Source: Nicotiana tabacum
Lineage: Eukaryota > Streptophyta > Magnoliopsida > Solanales > Solanaceae
DNA: 64,000 bases
Direction of reading: 5' to 3'
Assembly (NCBI RefSeq): GCF_000715075.1
Contig: NC_134097.1
Span: forward strand, 124,122,997-124,186,996
In this document: one piece after another, positions 20,792 through 32,965 of the stretch
How positions within the stretch are numbered: the first letter of the stretch is position 1
Layout: each line of letters opens with the position of its first letter
The notes under the pieces: model-generated
The model's input: the letters and a program-made list of their open reading frames with translations, nothing else
Told to the model about the DNA's origin: nothing
Databases searched by the model: none
Program-made: the position numbers and the translations under genes

Positions 20792-23589
20792 TATCACACC
20801 TCCTTTTTACGCACCCGCGAGGGCGCAAGGGAGTTTTTTCCAATTAAAGGACAATCGAAATGGGATTCGTTTATTTATTTCAGAGTCGCCACTTGAGAGA
20901 TTTAGGGTGTCCCAAGTCACCAATTTTAATCCCGAATCGAGGAAAAGAATGACTCTATATTACAGTCTGCGTACTAGAAATCCGGATAAGGAATTCTGGT
21001 AACCCGGGAGAAGGTGTTAGGCATTCCCGAGTTCCGTGGTTCTAGCACGGTCGCTCAACTGTTATATTCGGCTTATTTATCTGATTTTAAATACAATTAT
21101 GAACCATGTGCAAATTTTAACTTTTTACCGCTTTCATAATTATTATTATTAAGAATGTGAACATCGCTTAAAACATGTCTTTGGACTGCGTAACATGAAA
21201 TGCACCCACAATCCGGAACATATTTTATTTGACGTTTTGGGATTTGGATTTGGGTCGCATGAAATGCACACCCGAGCTTAAGGAAGTAAATTATTAAACA
21301 CGCGCCTAAAGAGACTATCGCGTTATTATTTTGCGGAGGCCGTGAGATTCGCTAAACGACCCTCCTGAATTCTAAGTAATTTTTAACACAAGTATTTACT
21401 GAGGGCCCCGCAATTTGCATTATTTGTTTGTCGAGGCTCGTCTCATTTATTATTTTAAAAAAAGAATTTGCAACGTCATGGAAATGCATCTCAGACCACG
21501 TCACAGTCAATGTACCCGTGATTAGAGACACATTTCGATTTCATTGAGATTTGGATTTGGGTCACATAAATGTGCACCCGAGTTTAGGGAGATAACATTA
21601 TTAAAGGCGCGCCTAAAGCAACTAGCGCATTATTATTTTGGGTGGGGCCGTGAAATTTGCTAAACGGCCCGTCCCGGAATCTAAGTATTTAACACATATA
21701 TTTTGTGAGGGCTCCGCAATCTGTGCATTTTTATTTGGCGAAGCTTGTCTCGTTTTTTTTTTAATTTTTTTTAAGGGGCAAACTTAAAACAACTACGATT
21801 TTCTACTAGTGAAGCCATCCGAGATTAAACAAAAATACAACAATTCTAATAGGGAATAATAGCCATGGTAAAAATGAAGAGCAATTCAACAAAGCCGATA
21901 CACAAACAGTGCATAGAAAATTCATATCATTTCATTCCATTTAAGCAAATATCACAAGTTTGGAAATGCGTATGCACCTGTTTGAAGCAAGAACGACAAC
22001 CAACTGGACCGACAACTATCGGAAGCCTCTCCAACAACGGAACGTTGAAACCTCGATGTCAAGTTCAACGTACCGGACCTCGACGAACCGAAGACGACCT
22101 TGACGGAAAACAGAAAACTTGGCAAGGCAGGATCGCAGCAACCAACAACTACTCGCGAAAGATGGAACAACGTCGACAACAATAAGGTCGACGCGAGGGG
22201 GGGCTACTGACGGGCCTGTTTGGTGGCGGGATTACTGGTTCGCTTCAGGAATGCGTGGGGTCATTTGGGCAGTGGACGATGGTTGACGGGGGTGGTGTTT
22301 AGTGGTGTTGTTTGGACGAGGGGTAGTAGGGGCTCGTAGGGTTTTTGGGTGGTTTGTTGACGATGATTATGGAGGAGGCAGAAGCAGCTGCGATGGTGTT
22401 GTTTATGGTGGTGGAAGGGTCTGTTTGGTGTAGGGTTTGGTTGTTTGACGGAGGCGGCGAGACGGAGAGGGGTCAGCTGGCCGGGAAGGAGGGAATGGTG
22501 GTTTGTTAGTTTTTCGACTGGTTTTGGACAATAGGTTTTAGGTGTTGGGGGGGGGGGTAGGCTGGTGGTTAGGTTCAGACGTTGGGGAGGGGAGCTGGTT
22601 GCGACGGGGAAGCTGGACGGTGAGCTGAAGCAGCAATGGTGATTGCCGATGGTCGTAGGCGATGGGGAAGGTGACGATGGAGGTGGTCGTTTGGTGGTGG
22701 TTTCGCTGGGGTGCGAGGGTGGTTTTACGTGAGGGAGTGGGTTGTGGATGTGGTGTTTGATGGAGGATCGGAGTGGTGACGACGGGGCTGGTGCGTGGTG
22801 GTTTGACTGGGTGTTTGGTGGTGGCGGGGTACTAGGGCTTCTCTTCTTCTTCTTGAGGAAGAAGAAGCATGAACAGTGGCCTCTCTCCAAAAATTTCAAA
22901 AGTCCTCCTCTTCAAAATCTGTCCAGTCCGTGTATTTGTGCCCATTTGCTCAGAAAAATGAGCCCCACGCGTGGTGGGGTTCGAGGCTTGTGTCCCCCAC
23001 GCGTGGTGGGGTTCCCCATGTGTCACGGACTCGGTTTATTACGGGTTAGGTCCGAAAATTAGGCCTAAAGCCGGGTAATTTGAACCCGAATATTATTCTT
23101 TTGCCCGGATCCGAGAATAAGAAAACGTTGCTTAACTAGTCCTATGTAAGCAAAATAACTAACAAAAATAAGACTAATATTTAAAACAAAACTATATTAT
23201 TATTTTCTAAGTATATTTTCCAAGATTTAAAATAGCTACAAGATATTAATAAAACTATTTTTGTAATTTTCGTTTTTTATATAAAGATAAAATATAAAGT
23301 AATATTTTTGTATTTTTCAAAAATTATAATGACTACAAAACATTAATAGAATTATATTTTTTTTGTAATTTTCGAATTTATATAAAGTACCAAAATAAAG
23401 TACAATTTTTGTATTTTTTCAAGTTTATGAGAAATACATAAACTAAAATTTATATATGTATTTTTGTGATTTTTCTTTTTGCAACGAAATAAAGTAAAAT
23501 AGTTAAAATGGTTATATTAGACCTAAATTACATATTTATGCTAAAAAATGTGAAAATCCTCGGGGAGGGTCAAAAATCCGGTGTCTACA
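20792..23589 (-). repeat. 5' LTR of the non-coding element
   Basis: Direct repeat of 9896-12681. Its plus-strand left end reads TATCACACC instead of TGTCACACC, so the terminal CA of the LTR is changed to TA. Contains the same G-rich block (22186-23030), palindrome pair and AT-rich block. Confidence 0.9.
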
Positions 23590-23594
23590 GTACT
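23590..23594. repeat. target site duplication, right copy
   Basis: GTACT, partner of ATACT at 9891-9895 (one mismatch). Confidence 0.65.
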
Positions 23595-23975
23595 TAGAGC
23601 CGGACTTGTGACTTTTTCTTGAGAAAGATGAGTGGATATCCAATAACCTCGTTCTGAGTGCCACTATTCTAAAGGTGAGGTTTGCTGAGGGAGAGTTGAA
23701 GATGTGTGAGTTTGGGTTCCACAATGACCAAAGTAATAGAAAGAGTTCTTTGATGTGTCGAGTCAATTCTTGATGCTCCTGTGTCGCACTTAATCCATGG
23801 AGTTTCAAAGAGTAAAAGTTGTTAATGATTCATTTGTATTGAGGGAAATTGTTAGTCCCAATTGATGCTAGATGAAGTGACTTTAAGATAGCTGAAATTT
23901 TCTTAGATGTTCTCTTAAGGGGTGAGTCTTATTTTGTTTGCTTGAGGATAAGCAAAAGCTTAAGTTTGGGGGAGT
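23595..23975 (+). other. Athila 3' untranslated region, right part, with polypurine tract
   Basis: Continues the Athila sequence interrupted at 9895. It ends in GCTTGAGGATAAGC, then AAGCTTAAGTTTGGGGGAGT (about 23956-23975), the usual polypurine tract placed directly before the LTR start TGATAACTAGG. Confidence 0.8.
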
Positions 23976-25511
23976 TGATAACTAGGAATTTTAATGCATT
24001 TTATACTCCTTCTTGCTTATGTTTTGATTAGAAATTCGTACAAAATAGTCCCAAAAGGCTCACAAGTTGTGCTTGATTGCAGGTTTGATCAACAAAGTGA
24101 TAAGAAGTCAAATATCAGCTCAAAAGGAGTGAAACTTGCACAAGTATCAAGACAAGACAAAGCTAAGACAAAACAAGGCTAGTGCGGCTGTACACCATTC
24201 TGTGTGGTCCGCACTGTGAGGTTCAGAGAGCATTACATTCAGGCACAAAGGCAATGCGGCCACACACCATTCTGTGCGGTCCGCACTAGGATTAATCCGG
24301 TCGCACTTGATTTAGTGCGGTCCGCAGTAAGGATGATTAGAGAGTTGCCAGATTGCGAGTTCAAGCCAATGCAGTCCGCACTCCATTTTATGCGGACCGC
24401 ACTATAATCCTTCGCGGCCGCAGTCCATTATTTGCGGTCCGCAGTGCCCTAGTTCAGAGAGTTAGATTTTCAAGCTTAGAGCCTTAGTGCGGCTGCACAC
24501 CATTTTGTGCGGTCCGCACTATCCCCGCATGGGTATTTTTGTCCAGATTTTTTAGCTTAGTATTAATAGCTTCTTTTCCCATTTTTAGGGCATCAAATAG
24601 TTTTAGAACATAGCTGCACTCGTGGGTTCAAATATTTTAGCCATTTTGGGCAATTTTATCTACATTTCATCATTGAATCTTATTGTTTATCTTAGTAATT
24701 AATTAATATGAGTTGTTGTTTATCTATTTCTTGCTTTTATTCTTTAATTATGAGTAGCTAGACCCATAAGCTAGGGTTGTGGCTCAACCCTAGTGTGGGT
24801 AATTGATGGGTCTTGAATTTTAGGGCTAGATTGACTATGGGTGTTTGATATTTGGGCCAATTTCATGGTTAATTTCTGAATTAGTGGTTGCAAATACTAG
24901 TTTGTGTTTAAGTTAAGTTGAGCTCTTCTTGAGAAAGAGAGTCTAAGTCTCCAAAATTGGTCCAAAAAGGAATTGGAGCATACTCAAGAGATTGATAGCC
25001 CCAATTAAAGGGTTAACCCTCGAGAGAGTAATACTCGACTTGAACCTTGATTGCTTGTGCAAATTTGCATACCCAATTGGTCTTGAGAAAGTCAATTCGG
25101 GCAAAATCACTCGAACCACCGAGAGGTGTAGAGTGGGTAATATCGTGCAACGGTTATATCATACTCCCCAATTATGTCAATCGTGCCTTAGACTCAATTA
25201 CACGTCAATTGACCACCTAGGCGAAAGTCACTATCCTAGTGCCTTTTAAACTATTTGAACAATCCTCATTAGTTTTACTCTTAGCTTAATCTAGTTTCAT
25301 TTACCATTGTAGTTTGATAAAAGTAGAAGTAAATCAAAAATCCCAAAAATGATTAGAAGTGCAATTTGGAACACATACGCAACTCTAAACTAGATAGATA
25401 CCCGACTCCGAATTCTAGCTCTCTGTGGAAATTGATCCCGACCCTAAATCGGGTAAAAGCTCTTCGACCCTCTCTTGCTACTCAATAGTAGTACAGGGTA
25501 GGCTTCGATCA
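23976..25511 (+). repeat. Athila 3' LTR
   Basis: It starts TGATAACTAGG right after the polypurine tract and ends TTCGATCA, 1536 bp. It holds a GC-palindrome cluster (24181-24535) followed by a weak TATA-like TATTAATAG near 24562. The 5' LTR is outside the window, so identity cannot be measured. The candidate right target duplication is GGGTT at 25512-25516. Confidence 0.82.
24181..24535 (+). repeat. GCGG(T/A)CCGCA palindrome cluster in the Athila LTR
   Basis: Units of the form GCGGC(T/C)GCACACCATT followed by TGTGCGGTCCGCACT recur about every 40-70 bases. Full palindromes are near 24276, 24317, 24391, 24434 and 24520. Same motif family as 5470-6295. Confidence 0.85.
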
Positions 25512-25522
25512 GGGTTGTCACA
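25512..25522 (-). repeat. 3' LTR stub of chromodomain element 1
   Basis: The reverse complement TGTGACAACCC matches the expected LTR start and is cut after 11 bases by the Athila LTR end. Confidence 0.7.
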
Positions 25523-25535
25523 TCCTCCCCAACTT
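25523..25535 (-). other. polypurine tract of chromodomain element 1
   Basis: The reverse complement AAGTTGGGGAGGA lies directly upstream of the LTR start. Confidence 0.75.
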
Positions 25536-26868
25536 AAACAAACGTTCGTCCTCAAACGAGTCAAGAAACATACCTGAAGCCTCAAATAGGTGAGGATATC
25601 TGCTCCGCATCTCCCGCTCGGTCTCCCAGGTAGCCTCCTCCACGGGCCGACCTCTCCATTTCACTTTCACTAAAGCTATATCCTTTGACCTCAACTTCCG
25701 AACTTGACGACCCAAAATAGCTACTGGCTCCACATCATAGGTCAAATTATCATCCCACTGAACCGCGCTGAAATCTAGAACATGGGACGGATCCCCAATA
25801 TACTTCTGGAGCATAGTAACATGGAATACGGGATGCACACTCGACAAGCTGGGTGGCAAAGCAAGTTCATAAGCCACCTCCCCAATCCTCCGAAGCACCT
25901 CAAAAGGCCCAATGAACCGAGGACTCAACTTCCCTTTCTTCCCAAATCTCATAACACCCTTTATGGGTGAAACCTTCAACAAAACCTTCTCGCCAACCAT
26001 GTAGGACACATCTCGAACCTTCCAGTCAGCATAACTCTTTTGTCTCAACTGCGCTGTACGAATCCTCTCCTGAATCACCTGCACCTTTTCTAAAGCATCC
26101 TGCACCAAATCAGTCCCCAATAGCCTAGCCTCACCAGGCTCGAACCAACCAACTGGAGATCTACACTGCCTCCCATACAAAGCCTCATATGGAGCCATCT
26201 GAATACTCGACTGGTAGCTGTTGTTATAAGCAAACTCTGCAAGTGGTAGAAACTCATCCCATGACCCTTCGAAGTCAATGACACAAACACGCAACATGTC
26301 CTCCAATATCTGAATAGTGCGCTCGGACTACCCGTTCGTTTGAGGATGAAAAGTTATGCTCAACTCCACTTGAGTACCCAACTCTGCTGCACAGACCTCC
26401 AAAACTGCGATGTAAACTGAGTGCCCCTATCTGAGATGATGGAAACTGGGACACCATGCAAACAAACAATCTCCCGAATATAGATCTCTGCCAACCGCTG
26501 TGAGGAATAGGTAGTACACACAGAATGAAGTGCGTGGATTTAGTCAGCCGATCCACAATCACCCAAGTAGCATCGAACTTCTTCAAAGTCCGTGGAAATC
26601 CAACAACAAAGTCCATAGTGATCCTCTCCCACTTCCACTCAGGAATATCCATCTGCTGAAGCAAACCACCCGGTCTCTGATGCTCATATTTCACCTGTTG
26701 ACAATTGAGACACCGAGCTACGAATCCCACAATATCTTTCTTCATTCTCCTCCACCAATAGTGCTGCCTCAAATCCTGATACATCTTCGCGACACTCGGA
26801 TGAATGGAATATCGCGAGCTATGAGCCTCCTCCAGAATCAACTCCCGAAGCCCATTTACATTGGGCAC
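25536..26868 (-). pseudogene. pol: integrase with C-terminal chromodomain, element 1
   Basis: The head (from 26868) holds EEAHSSRYSIHP, then CLNCQQVKYEH, a complete His-His-Cys-Cys zinc site. The core starts with ITMDFVVGFP (first Asp); the second Asp block is lost to a frameshift near 26450. A TAG at about 26328 follows, inside what is normally the TDGQSER block, and the frame resumes in EDMLRVCVIDF (26306). The C-terminal 70 residues carry a chromodomain (VKVKWRGRPVEEATWE, about 25577-25730), which in chromoviruses reads histone marks and steers insertion into heterochromatin. The integrase core is broken but the chromodomain is intact. Confidence 0.85.
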
Positions 26869-26880
26869 ACAAATCCGGCC

Positions 26881-27560
26881 CTACATACTCAACACCCCAT
26901 CATTACCAATGGTCACATCTCTAGCATCATCATGCTGAACTCTGTCCCTAAGGACAAGCAAATGCGGATCATCATATTGGCGCTCTCTGATGCGATCATA
27001 TAAGGAAGACCGAGAAACCACACAAGCCAATACCCGACTAGGCTCCGAAATATCCAACCTCACGAACCGATTGGCCAAGGTCTGAACATCAACTGCAAGA
27101 GGTATCTCCCCAGCTGGAATATATACCAAACTCCCCATACTCAATGCCTTTCGGCTCAAAGCATCGGCCACCACATTGGCCTTTCCCGGATGGTACAATA
27201 TAGTGATATCGTAATCCTTAAGTAGCTCCAACCATCTACGCTGTCTCAAATTAAGATCCTTTTTCTTGAACAAATGTGAAGACTGCGATGATCAGTGAAC
27301 ACCTCACAAGATACGCCATACAAGTAATGCCTCCAAATCTTCAACGCGTGAACTATGGCAGCCAACTCCAAATCATGAATGGGGTAGTTCTTCTCATGGG
27401 GCTTCAACTGACGAGAAGCATAAGCAATAACTCTACCCTCTTGCATCAACACACAACCAATCCCAACTCTCGAAGCATCACAATACACGGTATATAAACC
27501 TAAAGCTGATGGCAAGACCAACACTGAAGCTGTGGTCAAAGCTGTCTTGAGCTTCTGAAA
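26881..27560 (-). pseudogene. pol: RNase H domain, element 1
   Basis: [35 protein letters not shown] and EVFTDHRSL carry the conserved acidic blocks of the RT-linked RNase H. A frameshift near 27260 separates these from [18 protein letters not shown] and the [13 protein letters not shown] block, which ends the domain. A TAG at 26881 closes the fragment before the integrase. Confidence 0.83.
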
Positions 27561-28528
27561 GCTCTCCTCACACTCGTCTGACCATACAAACGAAGCACCC
27601 TTCTGAGTTAACTTGGTCAAAGGCGATGCGATAGATGAGAATCCCTGAATAAAATGGCGATAATAAACCGCCAAACCAAGAAAGCTGCGAATCTCTGTGG
27701 CTGAGCATGGTCTAGGCCAACTCTGAACCACCTCTATCTTCTTCGGATCAACCTGAATATCCTCGCTGGACACCACGTGCCCTAAGAAAGCCACTGAACT
27801 GAGCCAAAACTCACACTTGGAGAATTTTGCATAAAGCTTCTCCTCCCTCAATCTCTGCAACACAACTCTCAAATGCTCAACGTCCTCCTCCTGACTACGC
27901 GAATATACCAGAATATCATCAATGAAGACTATGACAAACGAGTCAAGATAAGGTCGGAACACACTGTTCATCAAATGCATGAACGTTGCTGGGGCATTGG
28001 TCAGCCCAAAAGACATCACCAAGAACTCATAATGGCCATATCTGGTCGTGAAAGTAGTCTTAAGAATATCCGAGTCCCTGATCTTCAGCTGGTGATAACC
28101 TAAACGGAGATCAATCTTGGAGAACACCCTCGCTCCCTGAAGCTGGTCGAATAAATCATCAATGCGAGGCAAAGGTTATTTGTTCTTAATTGTTACTTTG
28201 TTCAATTGCCTATAATCAATACACATCCTCATAGTGCCATCATTTAGTCACTAGGCCGAATGAACCCTTTATCAAGGAGTTCCTGAAGTTGTTCTTTTAA
28301 TTCCTTCAACTCCGATGGTGCCATACGATACATCGAAATAGAAATGGGCTGAGTTCCCAGCACCAGGTCAATACCAAAATCAATATCCCTATACGATGGC
28401 ATGCCTGACAGGTCTGCTGGAAACACATCGGGAAAATCCCTCACAACTGGAACATAATCCATACTGGGAGTCTCAGCTCCGACATCCCTCACAAACGCTA
28501 GATATGAAAGACAACCCTTCCTAACCAT
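27561..28528 (-). pseudogene. pol: reverse transcriptase domain, element 1, with small internal deletion
   Basis: The upstream part (28244-28528) ends GFIRPSD. The main part (from 28172) has [11 protein letters not shown], the [14 protein letters not shown] block and the catalytic FIDD at residues 83-86 ([12 protein letters not shown]). Between them the expected SPWGAPV and VKKKDG blocks are missing, while [15 protein letters not shown] survives in another frame, so roughly 40 bases were lost near 28245. A TAA follows at about 28176 within the KNKxPLPRID block. Inactive. Confidence 0.83.
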
Positions 28529-28915
28529 ACGTTGGGCTTCAAGAAAGAGATCACTCTACTAGGAACATAATCAGTCACACCTCGCCACTCGATCCGTGGC
28601 ACACCCGGCATAGCCAATGTGACTATCTTAGCATGACAATCCAGAATATCACGATACGGAGATAACCAATCCATGCCTAAAATGACATCAAAATCCACCA
28701 TGCTCGATAGCAATAGATCTACTCGGGTCTTCAGACCCCCAATAGTCACCACACACGACCGGTACACATGGTCTACAACAACAGAATCACCCACCGGGGT
28801 AGATACATGAACAGGTAAAGCAAGAAACTCACGGGGCGTACCCAAATAACGAGCAAAGTATGATGACACATAAGAAAAGGTGGAACCAGGATCAAATAAT
28901 ACAGAGGTATCTCTG
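28529..28915 (-). pseudogene. pol: aspartic protease domain, element 1
   Basis: The reading frame gives LFDPGSTFSYVSSYF (active site DPGST, about 28875-28900), then GLKTRVDLLLSSM and VILGMDWLSPY. These are the three blocks expected of a chromovirus protease. The frame is the one used by gag upstream. Confidence 0.82.
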
Positions 28916-30468
28916 TGGCAGACTGAAACAATACCTATAATGACAACATCTGAAGCAATAACATCGGGTCTGCCTGGGAGTGAATAGAAATGGGCCTGAC
29001 CGCCCCCTGATCGACCTCCCCCTCTAGGGCGACCCCTGGCTGACTAACCTCCACCCCTAGCTGGCTGAGTGGGTGGTGAAGAAACTGGCACTGGATCCGA
29101 TGACTGACCCCTCTGCTGGGATGAACTAGCAACATGACGAGGACACTGCCTCCATATGTGGCCCATTTCGGCACACTCATAACAACTCCCAGGTGCTAGA
29201 GAAGGGGACTGAAGGGAACCCCTTGCACCGGAGTGACTAGCAGATGCACTCGGCATAGAAGAGTCTTGAGCTGATGGAGCACGGGTCAAACTCTGAGTTA
29301 GAAGGGCGCTGAGTGATGACTGGCCCTGCTGAGATCCGTGATAACCATGACCCAAAGATGCCCCACGATAACCTGGCCGAGCTGGCTGAGTAGACCTGAA
29401 TAAACGGGCTCTGCCGTGCTAAAACTGACCTCTCGAAGAAGTACCACTATAACTGCCAGATCCTCAAGGCCTCTAGGCCTCCCTCTCCTCTCGCTCTTGA
29501 CGGCGAACAGACTCAATCTCACGGGCGATATCAACAACCTCATCAAACGTAGAACCAGATACCCTCTCCCTGGTCATAAGAATACGGAGCTGATAAGTAA
29601 GACCATCAACAAACCTCCTAATCTTCTCTCTATCCGTCGGGACCAACCAGATGGCATGATGAGGCAACTCAGAGAACCTCAACTCATTATCTGACACGGT
29701 CATATCCCCCTGACGCAGTCACTCAAACTGCCTACATAGCTCCTCTCTTCGAGACTACGGTATATACTTCTCCAGAAAGAGAACAAAGAACTACTGCCAG
29801 GAAAGGGGTGCTGCACCAACAGGCCTACACCTCTCAAAATCCTCCCACCAAGTGAAAGAAGCTCCTGAAAACTGATAGGTGGTAAAAGCGACCCCGTTGG
29901 TCTCCAAAATACCCACTGTACGAAGCATCCTCTGACACTTGTCCAAAAAGCCCTGGGCATCCTCGCCCTCTGCATTGCTGAAGGTCGGAGGCTGAAATCT
30001 ACCAAATCTCTCCAACCTATGCTGCTCATCCTCCGGCATAACAGGAACAACATAGTCCTGAGCAGCTGCAACCGACTGGGCTGGATGCGCCCCCAGTGTC
30101 TGAAGTCCTTGCACGACTTGCTCAGGTGTGTGAGCGGCAGGAGTCTGATTGCCTCCCCCGGCCTGAGAAGTAGCTGCAGCTGTAGTGGTTAAAACCGCCT
30201 GAGCTAGGCTAGTGCAAACTGATAAGATCTGAGCCAAGGCCTCCTGAAGACCCGGAATCACAATGGGCATAGCTGGTGCCTGAGTTGGTGCTGCTGGAGC
30301 ATCCATAACTGGGACCTGATCCTGAACTGGGGCAGCTGGTGGATCTACAGGTGTTGCTCTAGCTACTCTGCCCCTACCATGACCACAACCGCGTCTTCGG
30401 CCTCTGGTGGCCACAGCTGGTGGTACTGGGGGTTGTCCACCCCGACCAATAGCGCGTGTCCTCACCAT
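28916..30468 (-). pseudogene. gag: gag with CCHC zinc knuckle, element 1
   Basis: The start ATG at 30468 gives MVRTRAIGRGG; 15 more upstream codons are open, but this is the family-like start. A Pro/Ala-rich N-terminus is followed by the capsid core (RFGRFQPPTFSNAEGEDAQG, then FTWWEDFERCRPVGAAPLSW). The zinc knuckle CYECAEMGHIWRQC (Cys-x2-Cys-x4-His-x4-Cys) is at 29143-29184. The whole gag and protease keep one frame, broken only by stops: TAG at 29791, 29755, 29473, 29419 and 29044, TGA at 29719 and 29464. Most sit where CAG or CGA is expected. Gag packages the RNA genome. Confidence 0.85.
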
Positions 30469-30654
30469 CTGTGAGAGAGTAGAACAAAAGAAGTTTAATA
30501 CTCGGATCAACAAGTTTGCACGACAAGAATTTCAAGAATATGAAGTTTTTCCTAAAGGTTCTGCAGCCTCTCGAGGATAAATACAGACGTCACTGTATCG
30601 ATCCGCGAGACTCTACTAAACCTGCTCATGACTCGTGAGACCTATGTAACCTAG
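30469..30654 (-). other. 5' untranslated leader of element 1
   Basis: Short non-coding segment between the primer site and the gag ATG. Confidence 0.6.
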
Positions 30655-30666
30655 GCTCTGATACCA
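30655..30666 (-). other. primer binding site, element 1 (initiator Met tRNA)
   Basis: The reverse complement TGGTATCAGAGC is the standard match to the 3' end of initiator Met tRNA, three bases from the LTR end. Confidence 0.9.
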
Positions 30667-32459
30667 ACTTGTGATGACCCTCACCCGGACCCGGTCGTGA
30701 TGATGCCTCTCGTAAAGACAAGGCCAGCCAACTATTCTCAATTCGGCGTTAAATAGTTAAAATAAGAGTAAAACAGTCTAAGACATGATTAATAATACGA
30801 AGTAGCAGATAATATCGATGAAAATGCGGAAGTACAACCCAATACAGCCCTAACTAGAGTGTCACAAGTCACAAGCATCTAACAATACTGAATACTCAAA
30901 TGTAACTACAGAGTTTTAAATACTGAACTAAGAACATAAAGGAATTAGATAGGGAGGAGCTCCAAGCTGCGATCGCCAACAGCTACCTAAAGACTCCTCG
31001 AAGATCCGCCTGAAGCTGGAATGAACCAGCACTCGGGAGCAGGATCAGCTACGCCTGAATCTGCACATGGGGTGCAAGGAGTAAAGTGAGTACTCCAACT
31101 CAGTGAGTAACAAATGTAAATAACGACTGAAAGTAAGAAAACACGTAGGGCATAAGGCATTCTATAATGAAGCAGTAAGATCATTTAAAACAGTAAACCA
31201 ATGAAAAATCAAGTAAAATCCTCCTTTCAACAAGTAAACAAGTAATTGACAGGTAATTAATGTAAAGTAAACAAATAGAAGTTCGCCCCTCGAGCACAGT
31301 ATCAGCAATTCCGCCCCTCGAGCAACATCTCAGAACAATACCAGCCCATCGGGCTCAATCTCACATCACAATGGGTACCCACGCTCATTGGGGGTGCGCA
31401 AACTCCGGGAGGGGCTACTTACGGCCCTAGCACAATATCAAGCCATCTCGTGGCATAATCAATAGGCCCTCGGCCTCATATCAACACGCCACCTCGTGGC
31501 GTACAATCTCAGGCCCTCGACCTCATAATCATGAATCAGCTCAATAACCTCACAACACGGGCCCTCGACCTTACTTAGTCATAATCTCATAAGCCACTAG
31601 GGCAACAGTAAAACATGATGCTCAGCCCAAAATATTATTTTAAGTGTTAAAATATAGTAAACGTGGCTGAGTTACTAGTACAAGTATAAAGTCAAAACAG
31701 TGAGGAAATATCAGTAAAAATCCCCTAAGGGTTCAAATAGTTGGCACGAGGCCCAAATATGGTATTCAGCACAAAACATGATGATAGCAAATAGTTTTCA
31801 ATCAAATACACGGTAAAATAGTCATTTGGGATGGACGAAGTCACAATTTCCAACAATGCACGACCCCACGCTCGTCATATAGTGTGTGTGTCACCTTAAT
31901 ATAGCACAACGATGTGAAATTTGGGGTTTCATACCCTCAGGACAATATTTACAATCATTACTCACCTCAATCCGAGCAAAATCCTACTTCGAAATGCCTT
32001 TGCCCCTTGAATCGACCCGAATCTAGCCGCAGTTAATTCAATTCAGTCAATACTATTTATAGGAATTAATTCTATAAGAAAATACTAATTTTCCAACAAA
32101 ATCCGAAATTTATCTCAAAATCGCCTGTGGGGTCCACATCTTGAAATCCAACGAAACTCACAAAATTCGACAACCCATTCACCCACGAGTCTAACCATAC
32201 CAAATGTTACTAAATTTCGATAACATTTCGACCCTCAAATCCTCAAATCTATCCAAGAGAGTTTTCAAACTTTTTCCAACTTAAAATCACTAATTAAATG
32301 TTAAAAATAACGATGGATTTGAGTAATCAATTAAAAAATTAAGTTAAGAACACTTACCCCGTTGTTTTCTCTAAAAATCCCTCGAAAAATCGCCCCACCC
32401 GTGCTTCCTTGGTCCAAAAATGGAAGAATGGGACGAATTTGGACTTTATTCTGCTGCCT

Positions 32460-32965
32460 AGGGGTTTGTCTTTGCATTCGCGACCCTTCTCCCGCGTTCG
32501 CGATAAGCAAATTCCTCATCAGCGATTTCCAAACTCATTCCAGACAGCCTTTAGTATAATTGTCATAACTTTTTGCACACAACTCCAAATGACAAATGGT
32601 TTGATGTTCTGAAAACTAGACACCAAGAGCTATAATTTCATGGGTTACTTTCCTGAGTCATTATATATTGCAAGGTATAAGCTTCCAAAGTCAGCCCTAT
32701 GTAGCAGAGATTTTCAAACTCTCCCCGGATAGCCTGTAGTGTAACTACCATAACATTTTGTACACAAATTGAAACACCAATTAATTTATATTTCTGAAAA
32801 CTAGACACAAAGGACTACAACTTTCGTGTTTGGATCATCTCCAAATTTCTTATAGATTGTGAGATATGAGCCTACGAAGTCAGACAAGTGCAACCGAGAT
32901 TTCCTTTTTCGCAAACGCGAAGAACAAACTTCCTAAGGCCAATTTCTTCTTCGCGAACGCGAAGA
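32460..32965 (-). repeat. CG-rich palindrome motifs in the LTR of element 1
   Basis: TTCGCGAACGCGAAG-type words occur near 32475-32500 (CGCGACC, CGCGTTCGCGATAAGC) and at 32909-32968 (TTCGCAAACGCGAAGAAC, TTCGCGAACGCGAAGAAC), flanking the duplication at 32540-32905. Confidence 0.7.
32540..32905 (-). repeat. diverged tandem duplication of about 180 bp in the LTR
   Basis: Two copies share TTTTG(C/T)ACACAA, CTGAAAACTAGACAC and the AGCCT(A/T)CGAAGTCAG region, starting near 32560 and 32745. Confidence 0.65.

Larger units (their letters stand above)
9896..23589 (-). mobile_element. large non-coding LTR element (non-autonomous, Tat-related), nested in Athila
   Basis: Two LTRs of 2786 and 2798 bp in direct orientation flank about 8.1 kb without any recognisable gag or pol domain. 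Orientation is minus: the polypurine tract lies beside the left LTR and the primer site beside the right LTR. The primer site (TGGCGACTCT) and a polypurine tract reading AAAGAGGGGCAGC are shared with the Tat element at 38172-56823, as is a U5 motif, so the element probably uses enzymes from Tat-lineage relatives. The interior carries three tandem arrays and four copies of a CCTACGTATC module. The LTRs are highly alike (about 8 differences in the first 120 bases, then very few), so the insertion looks fairly recent. Confidence 0.85.

Noticed and set aside
22261..22899. 212-codon Pro/His/Ser-rich open frame on the minus strand of the 5' LTR
   Set aside because: It is the translation of a C-rich low-complexity LTR block. 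The other LTR carries the same DNA with the frame broken, and no domain is seen.
9896..23589. Plus-strand orientation for the non-coding element
   Set aside because: The polypurine tract lies beside the left LTR and the primer site beside the right LTR, both reading on the minus strand.
30655..30666. tRNA-like match TGGTATCAGAGC (also at 62247)
   Set aside because: Primer binding sites beside LTRs, not tRNA genes; no cloverleaf surrounds them.
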